This document shows, one piece after another, positions 32,055-42,200 of a stretch of DNA of 64,000 bases. The stretch lies in NCBI RefSeq assembly GCF_035989305.1, contig NZ_CP108514.1:3038501-3102500 (forward strand), in the 5' to 3' direction. The notes beneath the pieces are model-generated. The model did no database searches and had not been told where the DNA came from. It saw nothing but the letters and a program-made list of their open reading frames with translations. Made by a program: the position numbers and the translations under genes. Numbering within the stretch: the stretch's first letter is position 1; the number at the start of each line of letters is the position of its first letter. The stretch is from Streptomyces sp. NBC_01233 (GTDB lineage: Bacteria; Actinomycetota; Actinomycetes; Streptomycetales; Streptomycetaceae).

Positions 32055-32930
32055 TCAGGCGAAGAGACGTCGCCACGTCTCGGGGCCGGGGAAGCCATCG
32101 GCGTCGTCGCCGCTCCACCCCTGCGCCCGCTGGAAGGCGGCGGTGTTGAGCCGGTCGGCCTCGCCCCACTCGGGACTCGGGCCGACGCGGTAGTGCGAGC
32201 CGAAGCCGCGCTTCACGAGCTGCTGGCCCAGGCGCAGGATGTGCTCGTTGGACTTCCCCGGGCCGAACGCGTTGCGGCCGGGGAACGCCGGGGCTCCACC
32301 CCCCTGCGGGGGCTTGGTGCCGGTGGGCGGCTTGCTTCCGGAGTCGGCCAGGATCTCCGACACCCGGGCACGGAAGTCATCCATATCGAAGGTGGGGTCG
32401 ACCTTGCCGGGCTGCCACTCCTTGTGGGCGATCACGGAGGCCGCCGTCCACCCGTGCGCCCGGCACAGGGCGGCCGCCCACTGCGCGGCCGCCTCGACCT
32501 GCTCCGGCGGCCAGGGGTCCTCGCCGTCACCCATGTTGACGAGTTCGGCGCCGTAGAAGTGGGTGTTGCCGTCGGTGTCGGCCCTGCTGTCGGTCGGCAG
32601 CTCGGACTCGGTGCGGACGGCCTGGAGGACCCGACCGTCGCCCTTGCCGGCGTGGTTCGTCCTGCCGTGGCCGACGAGGTGAACCACGCCAGCCTTGTCG
32701 ATGACGGCGTGGCAGAGCGGGCCCGGCAGGTCGCTGTGCCCGTCGTAGCAGAGCTCAACGGAGTAGGCGGTGCCCCGGCTGACCGTGTGATGGATCATGA
32801 CGCCGTGGACGGGGCCGAACGGCCCTCGGTGGTTCCTGTTGTGGTTCCGCCAGTCGCCCACCTCCTCGACGGTGAGGCCGGCGGCCTTGAACGCGGACAG
32901 GACTCGGTCCGCAGTGAGCGGTGTTGCCAT
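32055..32930 (-). CDS. N-acetylmuramoyl-L-alanine amidase (endolysin) with peptidoglycan-binding domain
   Basis: This 291-aa lysin has an N-terminal Amidase_2 zinc site (VMIHHTVS, and HKEWQPGKVDP with the second metal and catalytic region). A Gly/Pro linker (residues about 195-215) leads to a C-terminal peptidoglycan-binding module common in Streptomyces phages (FPGRNAFGPGKSNEHILRLG). It cleaves the bond between muramic acid and the stem peptide. Coded with a holin and a small coiled membrane protein as the lysis cassette. Confidence 0.9.
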   Translation of the reverse strand: MATPLTADRVLSAFKAAGLTVEEVGDWRNHNRNHRGPFGPVHGVMIHHTVSRGTAYSVELCYDGHSDLPGPLCHAVIDKAGVVHLVGHGRTNHAGKGDGRVLQAVRTESELPTDSRADTDGNTHFYGAELVNMGDGEDPWPPEQVEAAAQWAAALCRAHGWTAASVIAHKEWQPGKVDPTFDMDDFRARVSEILADSGSKPPTGTKPPQGGGAPAFPGRNAFGPGKSNEHILRLGQQLVKRGFGSHYRVGPSPEWGEADRLNTAAFQRAQGWSGDDADGFPGPETWRRLFA

Positions 32931-32968
32931 CAGGCGCTTTCCCGAACTCCCCCGCGCCGGGATGGGTG

Positions 32969-33289
32969 TTAGATGTCCAGCTTGGCCAGCAGTACCGCGA
33001 CCAGAAGTGCAACCACCACGGGCGCAACGAGAGCGGAGAGAGCCAGGCGCCGGTTGGTCCGGGCGTCGGCCGCCTCGCGTTCGCGCTGTTCCCGGAGCTC
33101 GCCGAGGTCACCTTCGAGGGTGCCGATCCGCTGCTCGACAGCCCTCTGGTCCGCGGCGTACACGTCCTTGGTGACCATCTGCTCCAGCCGGCTGGCCAGA
33201 GCGGCAAAATCGGCGCGAAGATCGTCACGCAGCTGCTGGACCGCGCGCAGCAGCTCCCAGGGCGTGGGATCTTGGGTCGGGCCGGTCAC
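32969..33289 (-). CDS. Coiled-coil protein with C-terminal membrane helix (lysis region)
   Basis: This 106-aa protein is predicted to form a coiled coil over residues 10-75 (heptads through LRDDLRADFAALASRLEQ and RIGTLEGDLGELREQRERE). It ends in one membrane segment, ALVAPVVVALLVAVLLAKLDI. Such proteins occur beside actinophage lysis genes. It may be a second holin or an antiholin/spanin-like factor. Confidence 0.65.
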   Translation of the reverse strand: MTGPTQDPTPWELLRAVQQLRDDLRADFAALASRLEQMVTKDVYAADQRAVEQRIGTLEGDLGELREQREREAADARTNRRLALSALVAPVVVALLVAVLLAKLDI

Positions 33290-33354
33290 GATGCTCCCCA
33301 GTCAGTCGGCCCCACGCCGGTCCTCATTCTACGGCTGTCCGCGATCACGCCGAT

Positions 33355-36291
33355 TCACTTCACGTACGTGACCTTGAGCTGCGGCGGGTGCTCTTCCCCC
33401 ACGCCCTCGGCACGCCCGTAGTAGTCCAGGGAGGTGCTGTTGGGGTCAAGTGCCACTCCCCTCCAGCTGGTCGAGTCGAAGATCGAGGTGATGTCGATCC
33501 ACTTGCCGACGTTCTTGCCCCAGTCGATCGTCCGAGAGTCGCCGTCGCAACTGAAGGTCCCCGGCCTCGACTCGTGACCATGTGCCTTGATCACGGCCTT
33601 TCCGCCAGCGTTGTAGTACCAGTGGGCGTAGTACAGGTACAGCTCGACCTTCTGAATTGAAGCTCCCGCCAGGTCCGATGCCAAGGACGACGGGAATCCG
33701 ATCAGGGCAGCCTGCACCCCGTTGTTGCTGGAGTAGTACCCCTGAATGCACTGGGAGCCGTAGTACGAGTTGTACGCGCCCCGGTTGGCGTAACTGCCCG
33801 ACCAAGCAGCGGTGTAGGTCCGCTCGTACTGCTGCTTGGGAGGGGTCGCCACGCCACCACCGGTGTTGTAAACGCCCGTGTCAGGGATCGCCGGCCCTAT
33901 GTCCTCCACGTACATGTGGGCTGGCTGCTCGCTCTTACCGAACAGCGTCACGGTGGTTCCGCCCGGCGCCCACTGGGCATGGAACGTCGACAGAAGCCGA
34001 TGAAGGCCGCCCCCGAGGCTCGCTCCGGACCTGATCAGCTCGACCCGGACCGACCGCCAGGTCAGGCCATTGATCGGGAAAACACGATTCTGAATGACGG
34101 GACTACTGACGGTGGGAGTGAATGCACCGCCGTCGCGGAGGGTTACGTGGACCTCTCCCGTCTCGGCTGACGCGGTCACAGAGCAATCCACGACGATGCG
34201 GTACATCCGCGTCACGTCTGACTGGAAGGCCAGCTCGACGAACCCCATCTCGTTGGAGCTGCCGGTGACCGCGCTGTACGCGCGACTGATCGCGACCAGA
34301 CCGCGGGGAGACTCCGCGAGGCGCGAGTCGAGTCGGATGCCGCCGACGGTGAGCCCGCCGGCGACGGAAACATCGTTGAAGCCAGCGTTGCCCCGCTCGT
34401 CGATCGTCGCGACCGCCCCACCGTTGGTGCCCGACAGCGTGAGGAAGTTGGCCCTGCCTGTGACCAGGCTGACGCGCTCGTCACCTCCCTCGTCGAAGAG
34501 GACGAGGCCAGCAGGGGAGATCTCGGCTCGGGTTCCGCTCGGCTGGGAGCCGATCACGATGCGGCAAGTCGAGTTGTCGAAGAGGACCGACCCGGCCTTG
34601 CCGTCGTCGGCGGCCAGCTTGATCCGCCCCAGCACGGCCTGAGCGGGAGCGGCCGTCTCCGGTGCTCCAGACATCGCCTTCCAGCCGGACCCCGCCGCGG
34701 CGCTGCCGCTGGTGATCGTGCTGTAAGCAAGGACAGCTCCAGCAGCGTCTTCCCAGCGGACGTAGACATTCACCCGGGTCCCCACCCAGTCGGTCGAGAG
34801 CTGGTAGTCGGCGGAGAGCCAAACACGCTGGCCAGGCATCGCGGGGAACGTGCCGAGCGTGATGGTCTTGTCGACCGGCGTCGCCGAGGTGCAGTCCACA
34901 CGCAGGGCTTTGGGGCTGTCTCTGCCCGGAGCGACCACGGTCCAGTCGGTACCGAGGCGGCCCGTGGTGATGGCGCCCTCGAAGGAGGGGTCAGCGATCA
35001 AGTTGCCGTCCACACCAATGGCCAGGTGCGCGGCTGTGAGGGCACCGGCTGCGATGTGACGGGCGACGAGGGTGTTGGTTGCTATCTCGGCCCCGGTGAT
35101 CGACAGGGCTTTGAGTTCGCGCGCGGTGAGCGTCTTGGCTGCGACCTTGGACGCTACGACGGAACCTGCCGCGAGCTCGGGTGTGCCGATGGAGTCGGCC
35201 AGGACCATGCCGGCGCCGATGACCGTGCGGACCTCGGCGTTGTCGAAGTCGGCGGTCCCGGCGGTCGCCTCGTGGTTCTTGATCCAGACTGCCGCCTTGA
35301 CCGCCCCGGCCGGGGCCTGCACCTGGCGGTTGGTCCTCGTCCAGGGGCCGCCTGGCGCCGGGGTCACCGCAAGGATGCCGTAGCTCAGGACGGCGCCCTG
35401 GGCGTCCTGCCACTCCATGAAGAGCCGGATAGAGTCACCAGCCCAGTCCGCCGACACTCGGTAGTCGATGGCAAGGAAGAAGCGGTCGCCGGGAGAGACG
35501 GGTAGCTCCGTGATCATCAGGGCCCTCCCTGTGCTTGGGGGAGGCCCCTTCGGCCCCGCCTGCAGGGCTCGTGCGGAGTTGTTGCCGGTGGTCAGGCTCC
35601 ATCCGGTCTTGCCAGTGAGGTTCTGGTCGGTGTAGGGCCCCTCGAAGCCCGGGTCGGGCAGGAGGTTCCCCGTTCCGATACCGAGCTGGGTGTGCCCAAC
35701 GGCGCCCACCTGGAGGTGCATCCGGCCCACGGCCTCTTCGGCCAGCGCGGTTTCGGTGATGATCCCGTCGAGGACCTCCTGGGCCACCACGGCAGCCGGG
35801 CCCATCGGGCCTGCCTGCGGCGACGGGTCGGAGGCTGTGCCCGATGTAGTGCGCGCCATCAGCCGGAAGTACATCGGGGCGCTCGCTGCAACGATGAGCG
35901 TGCCGCCCCGCGGGGACTCGATCGTCGCGCGGAGGGTGGTCTCACTGATGATGAAGCCGTCCGTGGCGCCGATGTGGATCTCTACGCGGGCGAAGTCGAG
36001 CGGTGCCGCGACCGCCTCGAGGAAGGTCCCGTCCCAGGTGACTGCGATGCCGCCGAGGACAGAGGAGACGTACGGGCGCGACGGCTGGGGTGGCTGCGGT
36101 CCGTTGACGGCGACGACGCCGGAGGTGCCGTCTGCCTGCTGCCCGATGACGGCGCGCAGGGAGCCGCTGTCGTCGTAGACCTGGATCGCGGCGTCTTCGA
36201 TGGAGGAGTGGCCGAGGCGGCTCGACCGCTGAAGGTTGGCGATCTGCCGTTCCAGGGCAGCCAGGCGGCCGCCGATGTCGATGTTACTCAT
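33355..36291 (-). CDS. Tail fibre / receptor-binding protein
   Basis: This 978-aa protein has an N-terminal coiled anchor (LAALERQIANLQRSSRLG). Two repeated carbohydrate-binding-like modules follow, each starting GNL(L/I)(P/A)DP(G/S)FEG and containing YRVS/YQLS-DW-G. A fibre-like central part leads to a C-terminal region rich in Tyr, Ser and Asn with a DNRLRE-type cell-wall-protein-like fold (ALIGFPSSLASDLAGASIQK, SYYSSN). ATG 36291 overlaps the hub stop (ATGA). Last tail gene before lysis, as usual for adsorption proteins. It would recognise the Streptomyces surface. Confidence 0.8.
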   Translation of the reverse strand: MSNIDIGGRLAALERQIANLQRSSRLGHSSIEDAAIQVYDDSGSLRAVIGQQADGTSGVVAVNGPQPPQPSRPYVSSVLGGIAVTWDGTFLEAVAAPLDFARVEIHIGATDGFIISETTLRATIESPRGGTLIVAASAPMYFRLMARTTSGTASDPSPQAGPMGPAAVVAQEVLDGIITETALAEEAVGRMHLQVGAVGHTQLGIGTGNLLPDPGFEGPYTDQNLTGKTGWSLTTGNNSARALQAGPKGPPPSTGRALMITELPVSPGDRFFLAIDYRVSADWAGDSIRLFMEWQDAQGAVLSYGILAVTPAPGGPWTRTNRQVQAPAGAVKAAVWIKNHEATAGTADFDNAEVRTVIGAGMVLADSIGTPELAAGSVVASKVAAKTLTARELKALSITGAEIATNTLVARHIAAGALTAAHLAIGVDGNLIADPSFEGAITTGRLGTDWTVVAPGRDSPKALRVDCTSATPVDKTITLGTFPAMPGQRVWLSADYQLSTDWVGTRVNVYVRWEDAAGAVLAYSTITSGSAAAGSGWKAMSGAPETAAPAQAVLGRIKLAADDGKAGSVLFDNSTCRIVIGSQPSGTRAEISPAGLVLFDEGGDERVSLVTGRANFLTLSGTNGGAVATIDERGNAGFNDVSVAGGLTVGGIRLDSRLAESPRGLVAISRAYSAVTGSSNEMGFVELAFQSDVTRMYRIVVDCSVTASAETGEVHVTLRDGGAFTPTVSSPVIQNRVFPINGLTWRSVRVELIRSGASLGGGLHRLLSTFHAQWAPGGTTVTLFGKSEQPAHMYVEDIGPAIPDTGVYNTGGGVATPPKQQYERTYTAAWSGSYANRGAYNSYYGSQCIQGYYSSNNGVQAALIGFPSSLASDLAGASIQKVELYLYYAHWYYNAGGKAVIKAHGHESRPGTFSCDGDSRTIDWGKNVGKWIDITSIFDSTSWRGVALDPNSTSLDYYGRAEGVGEEHPPQLKVTYVK

Positions 36292-37394
36292 GAGCTCGCC
36301 TCCCCGTAGTGGAAGGAGTCCGCGCGGGCCAGTAGGACGGTGACGGTCTCGCCGTCCGCTCCACCGGTCCGTACGCTCCATCCGACGATCCGCATCCAGC
36401 TGGCGAAGTCGATCCAGTCGTTGCTGACCGTCGTGAACACATCGTCCCCGACCTGGAAACTGCCGAGCGGTGCGGCGGGATGATCGGGGCGGATGCTGAT
36501 CTGCTCGACGGTGCCACGGAGCTGTCTGCGGGTGCGTTCCGCTGTGGCGCGGCGCGCGAGGACGTCGGTTCCCTTCACCTCCGGCAGGGCAAGGACTGTC
36601 TCCATGCGCAGGCGGCCGTCGCGGACAGAGTCGATATGCCGCCGCCTGGATCGGCCCTCACCAGCGCCGGTCGCAATGACGGTCTGCGCGAACTCGTCGG
36701 CGGAGCGCGGGATGGCTGGGGAGTTCAGGATGTTGACTCCGCTGGTGAAGCTGATGTCCGTACGACGTGTGCCCAGGCGGGGATATCCGAGCCGTAGCCG
36801 CCGGCGGATGGTCCCGTCGCTTCCCCACTGGGTATCGCAGGTGTAGTCCGGGGAGTCGACGGCGGCAACAAGGTCATCCACGGCGTCGCCGAGGACCGGT
36901 TCCTCCCACCATGCTGATTTGAGCGGATCGGCCGGCGTGCCGACCTTCGCGGTCGACACGGTGGGGTCTACCACGACGCCGAGGTCGCCGTCAGGGAGGG
37001 ACTGCGCGTACGCCCAGATGTCGCGGATGACTTGGCAGGGGTCCGCGTAGACGTACGGGCCCCGTCCGTCGTACTCGCCGTGGATGTCGTGTCGCCGCTG
37101 GAGGTAGCTGGACCAGCCGGCGGCTTCGAGGGAGAGCGTGCGGTCTTCCGGCGTGACCTGCCAGAGGACTCCTCCCCATCGCAGATGGCCCTCCCGCTCC
37201 ACGTACAGCAGCGTGTTGCCCTCGTCGACGATTTCGGGTCGCGAACGCCCGAACCGCGGCGCGAGGGTGGCCGTGAGGGCTCCCGGGCCGTTCAGCTCGG
37301 GCCCGTACTCGACGTCGGTAAGAGGAAGGTCCGGGTCCAGGACTTCGCCGGTGAGTGCGTGCTGTGCGATGTAGCGGTATCCGGTGCGCGTCAC
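36288..37394 (-). CDS. Minor tail protein, tail hub (gp27/Tal-like)
   Basis: This 368-aa protein begins with strand-rich sequence typical of siphovirus tail hubs (EYGPELNGPGALTATLAPRF, EGHLRWGGVLWQV). It ends with a segment like the OB-type hub domain (QVGDDVFTTVSNDWIDFASW). It lies between the distal tail genes and the fibre and shares GTGA/ATGA overlaps with both neighbours. No peptidase motif is visible. Confidence 0.75.
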   Translation of the reverse strand: MTRTGYRYIAQHALTGEVLDPDLPLTDVEYGPELNGPGALTATLAPRFGRSRPEIVDEGNTLLYVEREGHLRWGGVLWQVTPEDRTLSLEAAGWSSYLQRRHDIHGEYDGRGPYVYADPCQVIRDIWAYAQSLPDGDLGVVVDPTVSTAKVGTPADPLKSAWWEEPVLGDAVDDLVAAVDSPDYTCDTQWGSDGTIRRRLRLGYPRLGTRRTDISFTSGVNILNSPAIPRSADEFAQTVIATGAGEGRSRRRHIDSVRDGRLRMETVLALPEVKGTDVLARRATAERTRRQLRGTVEQISIRPDHPAAPLGSFQVGDDVFTTVSNDWIDFASWMRIVGWSVRTGGADGETVTVLLARADSFHYGEASS

Positions 37395-38317
37395 AGCACC
37401 CCCTCGACGAACTCCACGTCGAAGACACAGTTGGAGCCGCCATTGACGTCCAGGGTGAAGGTGGACCCGGCATTGGGGTTGGTCTGGAGGCTGAGGGTCT
37501 GGACGGTTCCGCGCAGCGCCGGGGTGATCTGCGGGGTGTCGCCGAGCATGATGTTCTCGCGGGACCAGCCTGTGACAGCGTCGTCATCCATGGTGATCTC
37601 GGCGCCGAACGTCGCGCCGAACTTGTGGCGCCAGCGTATGTGCGGGTCTCCGCTAAACCGCACGCCGATCTGGGTGACGATGTTCGCGGTGACGGCCCAG
37701 GATGGGACTTCGACCTGGACGCGCGCCTCGGTGGGCCAGTCGGCCCACTTGTCGACGGCAGTCGGGGACTGGCTGTAGGGGAAGCCGCGGATCATCTGGA
37801 TCCGACGCTCCCTGCGGGGGTTGGCGATGCGCCGCAGGTCGGTGATCATCGCGGCGGTGACAGTACCCGTATTGGCCGGCAGGTTGATTCGGGCCAGCGG
37901 TATCGCGGAGAAGCCCGGGGGCGGGGCGGTTGCTGTTACAGAGACACCCGGGATCACCTCGAATGCGACGATCTTGTCCTTCGCCGGGTTGCGGGTGCCT
38001 TCGTACTCCGGGTCGAGTACGCGCATCACGACCATGTCTGCGCGTGGGGTGCCGCCAGTGGGGGCGACCGGAACGGATTCTGTGCCGATGTTGTACGCGG
38101 TGTAGTGGCCTTGCCACGGCACTGCTCGGCCGCGAATGACTCCGGAGCCGTCGCCAACGAGGACTCCTCCGGCCGGGACGGTCAGCGGCGTGACCTTCAG
38201 GTCGCTGCCCTCAGTGACGCCCTCGGCTCCTCGGGCAAGGTCGCGGACCATCATGCGGAAGCTCTGCGCGCTGTGGGTGCCGCCGTTGGTGAGAAGAGGG
38301 ACGGGGGTGAGGGTCAC
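37391..38317 (-). CDS. Minor tail protein, baseplate region
   Basis: This 308-aa protein has an N-terminal half (SFRMMVRDLARGAEGVTEGS, then IPLARINLPANTGTVTAAMI) that resembles baseplate/upper-fibre proteins of actinophages. The C-terminal half (IGVRFSGDPHIRWRHKFGAT) may be a small beta-sandwich. It occupies the position after Dit. Exact role unknown. Confidence 0.7.
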   Translation of the reverse strand: MTLTPVPLLTNGGTHSAQSFRMMVRDLARGAEGVTEGSDLKVTPLTVPAGGVLVGDGSGVIRGRAVPWQGHYTAYNIGTESVPVAPTGGTPRADMVVMRVLDPEYEGTRNPAKDKIVAFEVIPGVSVTATAPPPGFSAIPLARINLPANTGTVTAAMITDLRRIANPRRERRIQMIRGFPYSQSPTAVDKWADWPTEARVQVEVPSWAVTANIVTQIGVRFSGDPHIRWRHKFGATFGAEITMDDDAVTGWSRENIMLGDTPQITPALRGTVQTLSLQTNPNAGSTFTLDVNGGSNCVFDVEFVEGVL

Positions 38318-38329
38318 GGAGGCTCCCGA

Positions 38330-39220
38330 TCAGAGCGTGGGCCAGGCCGGCCGCCAGGTGACGGTCAGCTGAGCGCGATTGGTGGGGTCGAGGGCCTGCC
38401 AGCGCAGTTCGCTGCGGCCGGGCAAGAGGTTGAAGGTGTCGATTCGTGATCGTGGGGTGAGGTTCACGCTGCCGCCGTTGCGGCGCAGGACGGATCGCCA
38501 GGTGGGGCGGGTATCGATCTCGATCCAGTCGCCGGCGTCGATCACGGTGTTCAGCTGAAGGACGCGCCCGGTCTGCACATGCGTGATGGACGGGTTGGCG
38601 CAGGGACCGGTGATCCGGAGCACGGGCCAGGCCGGTGCTGTCCCCTCGACGTTGATCCACCCTGGTCTGCGATTTGCGTCTGGGCCAGGGTTGACCACGA
38701 TGGGCGGCACCAGGGGGGCGGTGAAGCCGCCGTCAGCGATCATGCCGAGCGGCAAGGTGACCTGCTGGACGGCGTCGCTGTAGAACTGCGGGTCGGCCGC
38801 GAAGAACTCCAGGTCCAGGGGTACCCAGCCGTACGCCAAGGACGTCAGGTCGGCGTCGAGCCGGCGGAGACGGCCCTTGAGGATGCGTACGTCCCGGCCG
38901 GGGAACTTGAGCCGCAGGTCGGTGGTTGCCCCTCCGGTCAGGCGCAGGCTGGGTTCGTCGTGGACGTGCTGAAGTGCAGCGAGCATGTCGAGGGCGGCTG
39001 CCTGGTCGCCTGGAGTCTTGATTGCTGCGTCGATGCGGACCGTTCGGCCAGCGTAGTAGTCGGCGCCGAGCCAGACGCCGTCGGCGTGCGGCGGGTCCAC
39101 GTCCCCGGTACGGACTTCGGGACGCCCCAGGCCTTCGATTGTGGCGATCACGACCGGCGTTCCGGAGCCGATGGCGACGCCGCCGAGCTCGTGACGGTGA
39201 TCCTTGAGGACGGCGTTCAT
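38330..39220 (-). CDS. Distal tail protein (Dit-like)
   Basis: This 296-aa protein directly follows the tape measure gene with an ATGA overlap, the canonical Dit position. It contains GRTVRIDAAIKTPGDQAAAL and SLAYGWVPLDLEFFAADPQF, typical of phage tail proteins of the Dit/Sipho_tail type. A beta-sandwich C-terminal part includes GWINVEGTAPAWPVLRITGP. Dit forms the hexameric hub between tail tube and baseplate. Confidence 0.82.
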   Translation of the reverse strand: MNAVLKDHRHELGGVAIGSGTPVVIATIEGLGRPEVRTGDVDPPHADGVWLGADYYAGRTVRIDAAIKTPGDQAAALDMLAALQHVHDEPSLRLTGGATTDLRLKFPGRDVRILKGRLRRLDADLTSLAYGWVPLDLEFFAADPQFYSDAVQQVTLPLGMIADGGFTAPLVPPIVVNPGPDANRRPGWINVEGTAPAWPVLRITGPCANPSITHVQTGRVLQLNTVIDAGDWIEIDTRPTWRSVLRRNGGSVNLTPRSRIDTFNLLPGRSELRWQALDPTNRAQLTVTWRPAWPTL

Positions 39221-42200
39221 CGGACGCCACCTCGCTTGGCGCGGCGCAGCTGGTACCCGACCGCGGCGGAGATTTGCTGCTCGGTCGCGCCGGGCCTGTC
39301 GATGCGGATGTGCTGGGTCCCGATCAGGGGCGTCGGGCGTTCGTCTCGGAGGATGACGACGGTTCGGCTTTCGGGCCTGGCTTCCACCACCCGAGGTGAG
39401 TTCGCCCCGGCGTGTCCCAGCTGGTATCCAAACCGGCCAGCCACGTCGGCCAGCACCCGCTGAGCCGGGCCCCGTTTGGAGGCCCCAAGCGGGATGAACG
39501 CCTCGCCTTCCGTGGCGGGCTCGGCGAAGCGGACGATGCCGTTGCTCGTGGCGTAGACGCCGGGCGTGAGGATGCCGCCGTTCGCGTAGGACAGCCCGCG
39601 CTTCGCCCGCGCGAGGTCTTCCAGAAACTTCGCCGCGGTACTGCCCAGGACCTGCTGAATGCGCGCCTGACCAAGGAGAGCGACCTCGATGATGCGGTCC
39701 TCGTCCAGCTTCGTTGCGTCGGCGACGTCGTGAATGCCTGTCCCGCTTGAGCGAATCGCGCCGATGATCTGAATGAGGTCGGTGAGGGCATCACCAGATA
39801 CGACTTCCTTGGCCCGCTTGCTCACGTCGTTGGCATCCCGCGCCGCTCCCTGCGAACGCGCGGCCTCGGCGGCCACCGTCTCGGCCGCCTTGTCCCCCTG
39901 CTCGGCCAAGAGGGTCGCCAGATCCGTGTAGCCCCAGGCAGCGATCTTGGCCAGGTTCGCCTCGAAGGCCTCCTGGTTCTCGATGGCCGCCTTCAGCTGC
40001 GTAGTGAAGTCACCCAGGGATGCTCGGGCGACCTTTCCCAGCGCCTGGAGGTCGTCGGTCATGTCCTGGATGTACTTCGAGCTGCCGTTCGCCATCCGCT
40101 TGGTCAGCTCGACACCGTCTTCGCCCATGTCCTGAAGGGCGTCGGCGACGTCCTGGCCGGCGCGTCGTGCCACGGTGGCCAGGTCACGGCGCCAGGCGGC
40201 GGCCTTGCTCGCAGCCTTGTCCAGGTTCCTCTCGAACAGGTCCAGGTCGAAGACCTCTTCCTCCTTACCCCCCTTCTTCACCTTGCGCATGGAGTCCGTA
40301 CGGATCGAGGACAGGGAGGACAGCTCTGCCGCTCCCGGCCGGTAGGACCATCCGGACAGTCCGCCGTTGGCGTACCAGGAGACCTCTCCGCCGAAGCGCC
40401 GGACGACCTCTTCCACGATCGACTTGGATCGGGGGCGCTTCGACTCCGCCAGAGGCACGTACGCCTCGCCGTGGGTCTCCGGTTCAGCCCACACGCGCCA
40501 GGCACCAGCCGGGGCGATCTGCGCGACGTGCTGCTCTCTGACTCCGCCACTCGCGAAGAAGGACAGCACACTGCCGTTCGCCTGCGGGGCCTGGATGTAG
40601 TCGGAGATGCCGTTGCCGTCCTTGTCGTTCGGCATCGGGGTACGGCGGTACAGGATCGAGATGACGACCGGCGGCGGCTGGTTGGCGGTCACGTTGACCG
40701 AGATGCTCTTCGAGCCCGGGATGTTCTGCACGGACAAGCCGATGGCGTCCAGCGTCGACTTCACAGCGGCCATGTCCCCGGACAACAGGGCAGAAGTCAG
40801 GGCCTGGGCTGCTGCGGTTCCCTTTGTCGCCGCCGCCGTCTGGATCAGCGTGAGAGCGCCACTCCACTCCATATTCGCCTGGCTGCCGGCGGACTGGAAT
40901 GCCGTGACGACGGCGGAGAGGTCCGGCGCGCTGATGGGCATGTCGGCGCCGAAGATGTTCTGGAGCTGTGTCCGGACCCCTTCGAGGTCACCGCTGAGGA
41001 GAGCGGTCTTCATGGCCTCCGCGGCGTCCTTGCCGCCGCGGGCGGCTGTCTCGGCCAGCATCTTCATGCCCTGCTGCATCGTTGCCCGGGCATCCTGCGG
41101 CAGCTTCTGCGCGGCCCGCCCCATGTCGGCCAGCGCCATGCGCTGCATGACCTGGGAGAGCTGCCCGGGATTGTTGGTGGCGGAGGCGTCCGCCCATGCC
41201 TGCGCGATCTCCTTGCCGTACTTCTCGGCGATCGCCGGGAGCTGCTCCAGGCCGGCCCGGAAGGCCGGTGTGGAGCGGGCCGCGCCTTCCTGGATGATCG
41301 CCTCCAGCTCGTCGGCGACCTTCGTACCGCCCTTGCCGAGTTGGCGTACGAGCTCGTCGAGCATCGGGGCGGCGTCGACGCCGAGCTTGGCGAAGTGGTC
41401 GACAAGTTCAAGCCGGCCGCTGGCGGCCAGGGCGCCGAGGTTCTTCTGCCAGTCCCTCTGCGCGGTCAGCTGCTTGCGGAGCTGCTCCATGTAGTCGGCC
41501 AGGCTCGCCTTCGCCGAGTCGGCTGACCGCCCGGCCTTGCGGTTGGCTTCTGCGACCTCGTCCTGAGCCGCCTTCCAGGCCTTCGCCGGATCGACGATGT
41601 CGGCCAGGGCCTTGCCCATGGCCTGCATCTCTTCGCTGAACTTGGGTGCGCCGTTCTTGTCGACGGGTAGCGTCGCCGTCAGGTCCCACATTCCGGCGAG
41701 TTCGACCCGGTTGTTCTTGATCTTGGCGTTGACGATGTCCATGTTGGCGGCGAGCGCGGATTCCTTCTTCACCGCGTCGTCCCACATCTTGTGCTGCTTG
41801 GTCAGGACATCCCGGGCCCGGTCAAAGCTGTCGTCGTAGGTGACGGCCTTGCCGACTTCTCGCGCGGACGCGTTCTTCTTCGCGTTCAGCTCATCGAGGA
41901 GGTCCTGGTACCGCTTTCCTCCGTTGAGGATCGCGTCGAGAGCTTCCTCCACTTCGACGCCGGCCTTGCGCAGCTTGTCCACGTCGCCGCCGCTCGTGAG
42001 CTGCTCGGTCAACTTCCGCAGACCTGCGCCCTGTTCTCCTTCGCTCCTCTCGGCTCGGAGTGCTTCCACGAGTTCTTCCGTTGCAGCCTTCGCCTTCTGC
42101 TTGGAGGCCGAGTACGCGGCGTAGGCGGCAACACCGATCGTCAGGAGCGCGGCCAGGCCGGTAACGGCAAGGCCCGCCCCAGAGAGCACGGCTGGCAGTG

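Noticed and set aside
40471..41526. Long plus-strand frames inside the tape measure region (also 41791-44241)
   Set aside because: Low-complexity Gly/Arg/Val-rich shadows of the Ala-rich tape measure protein.
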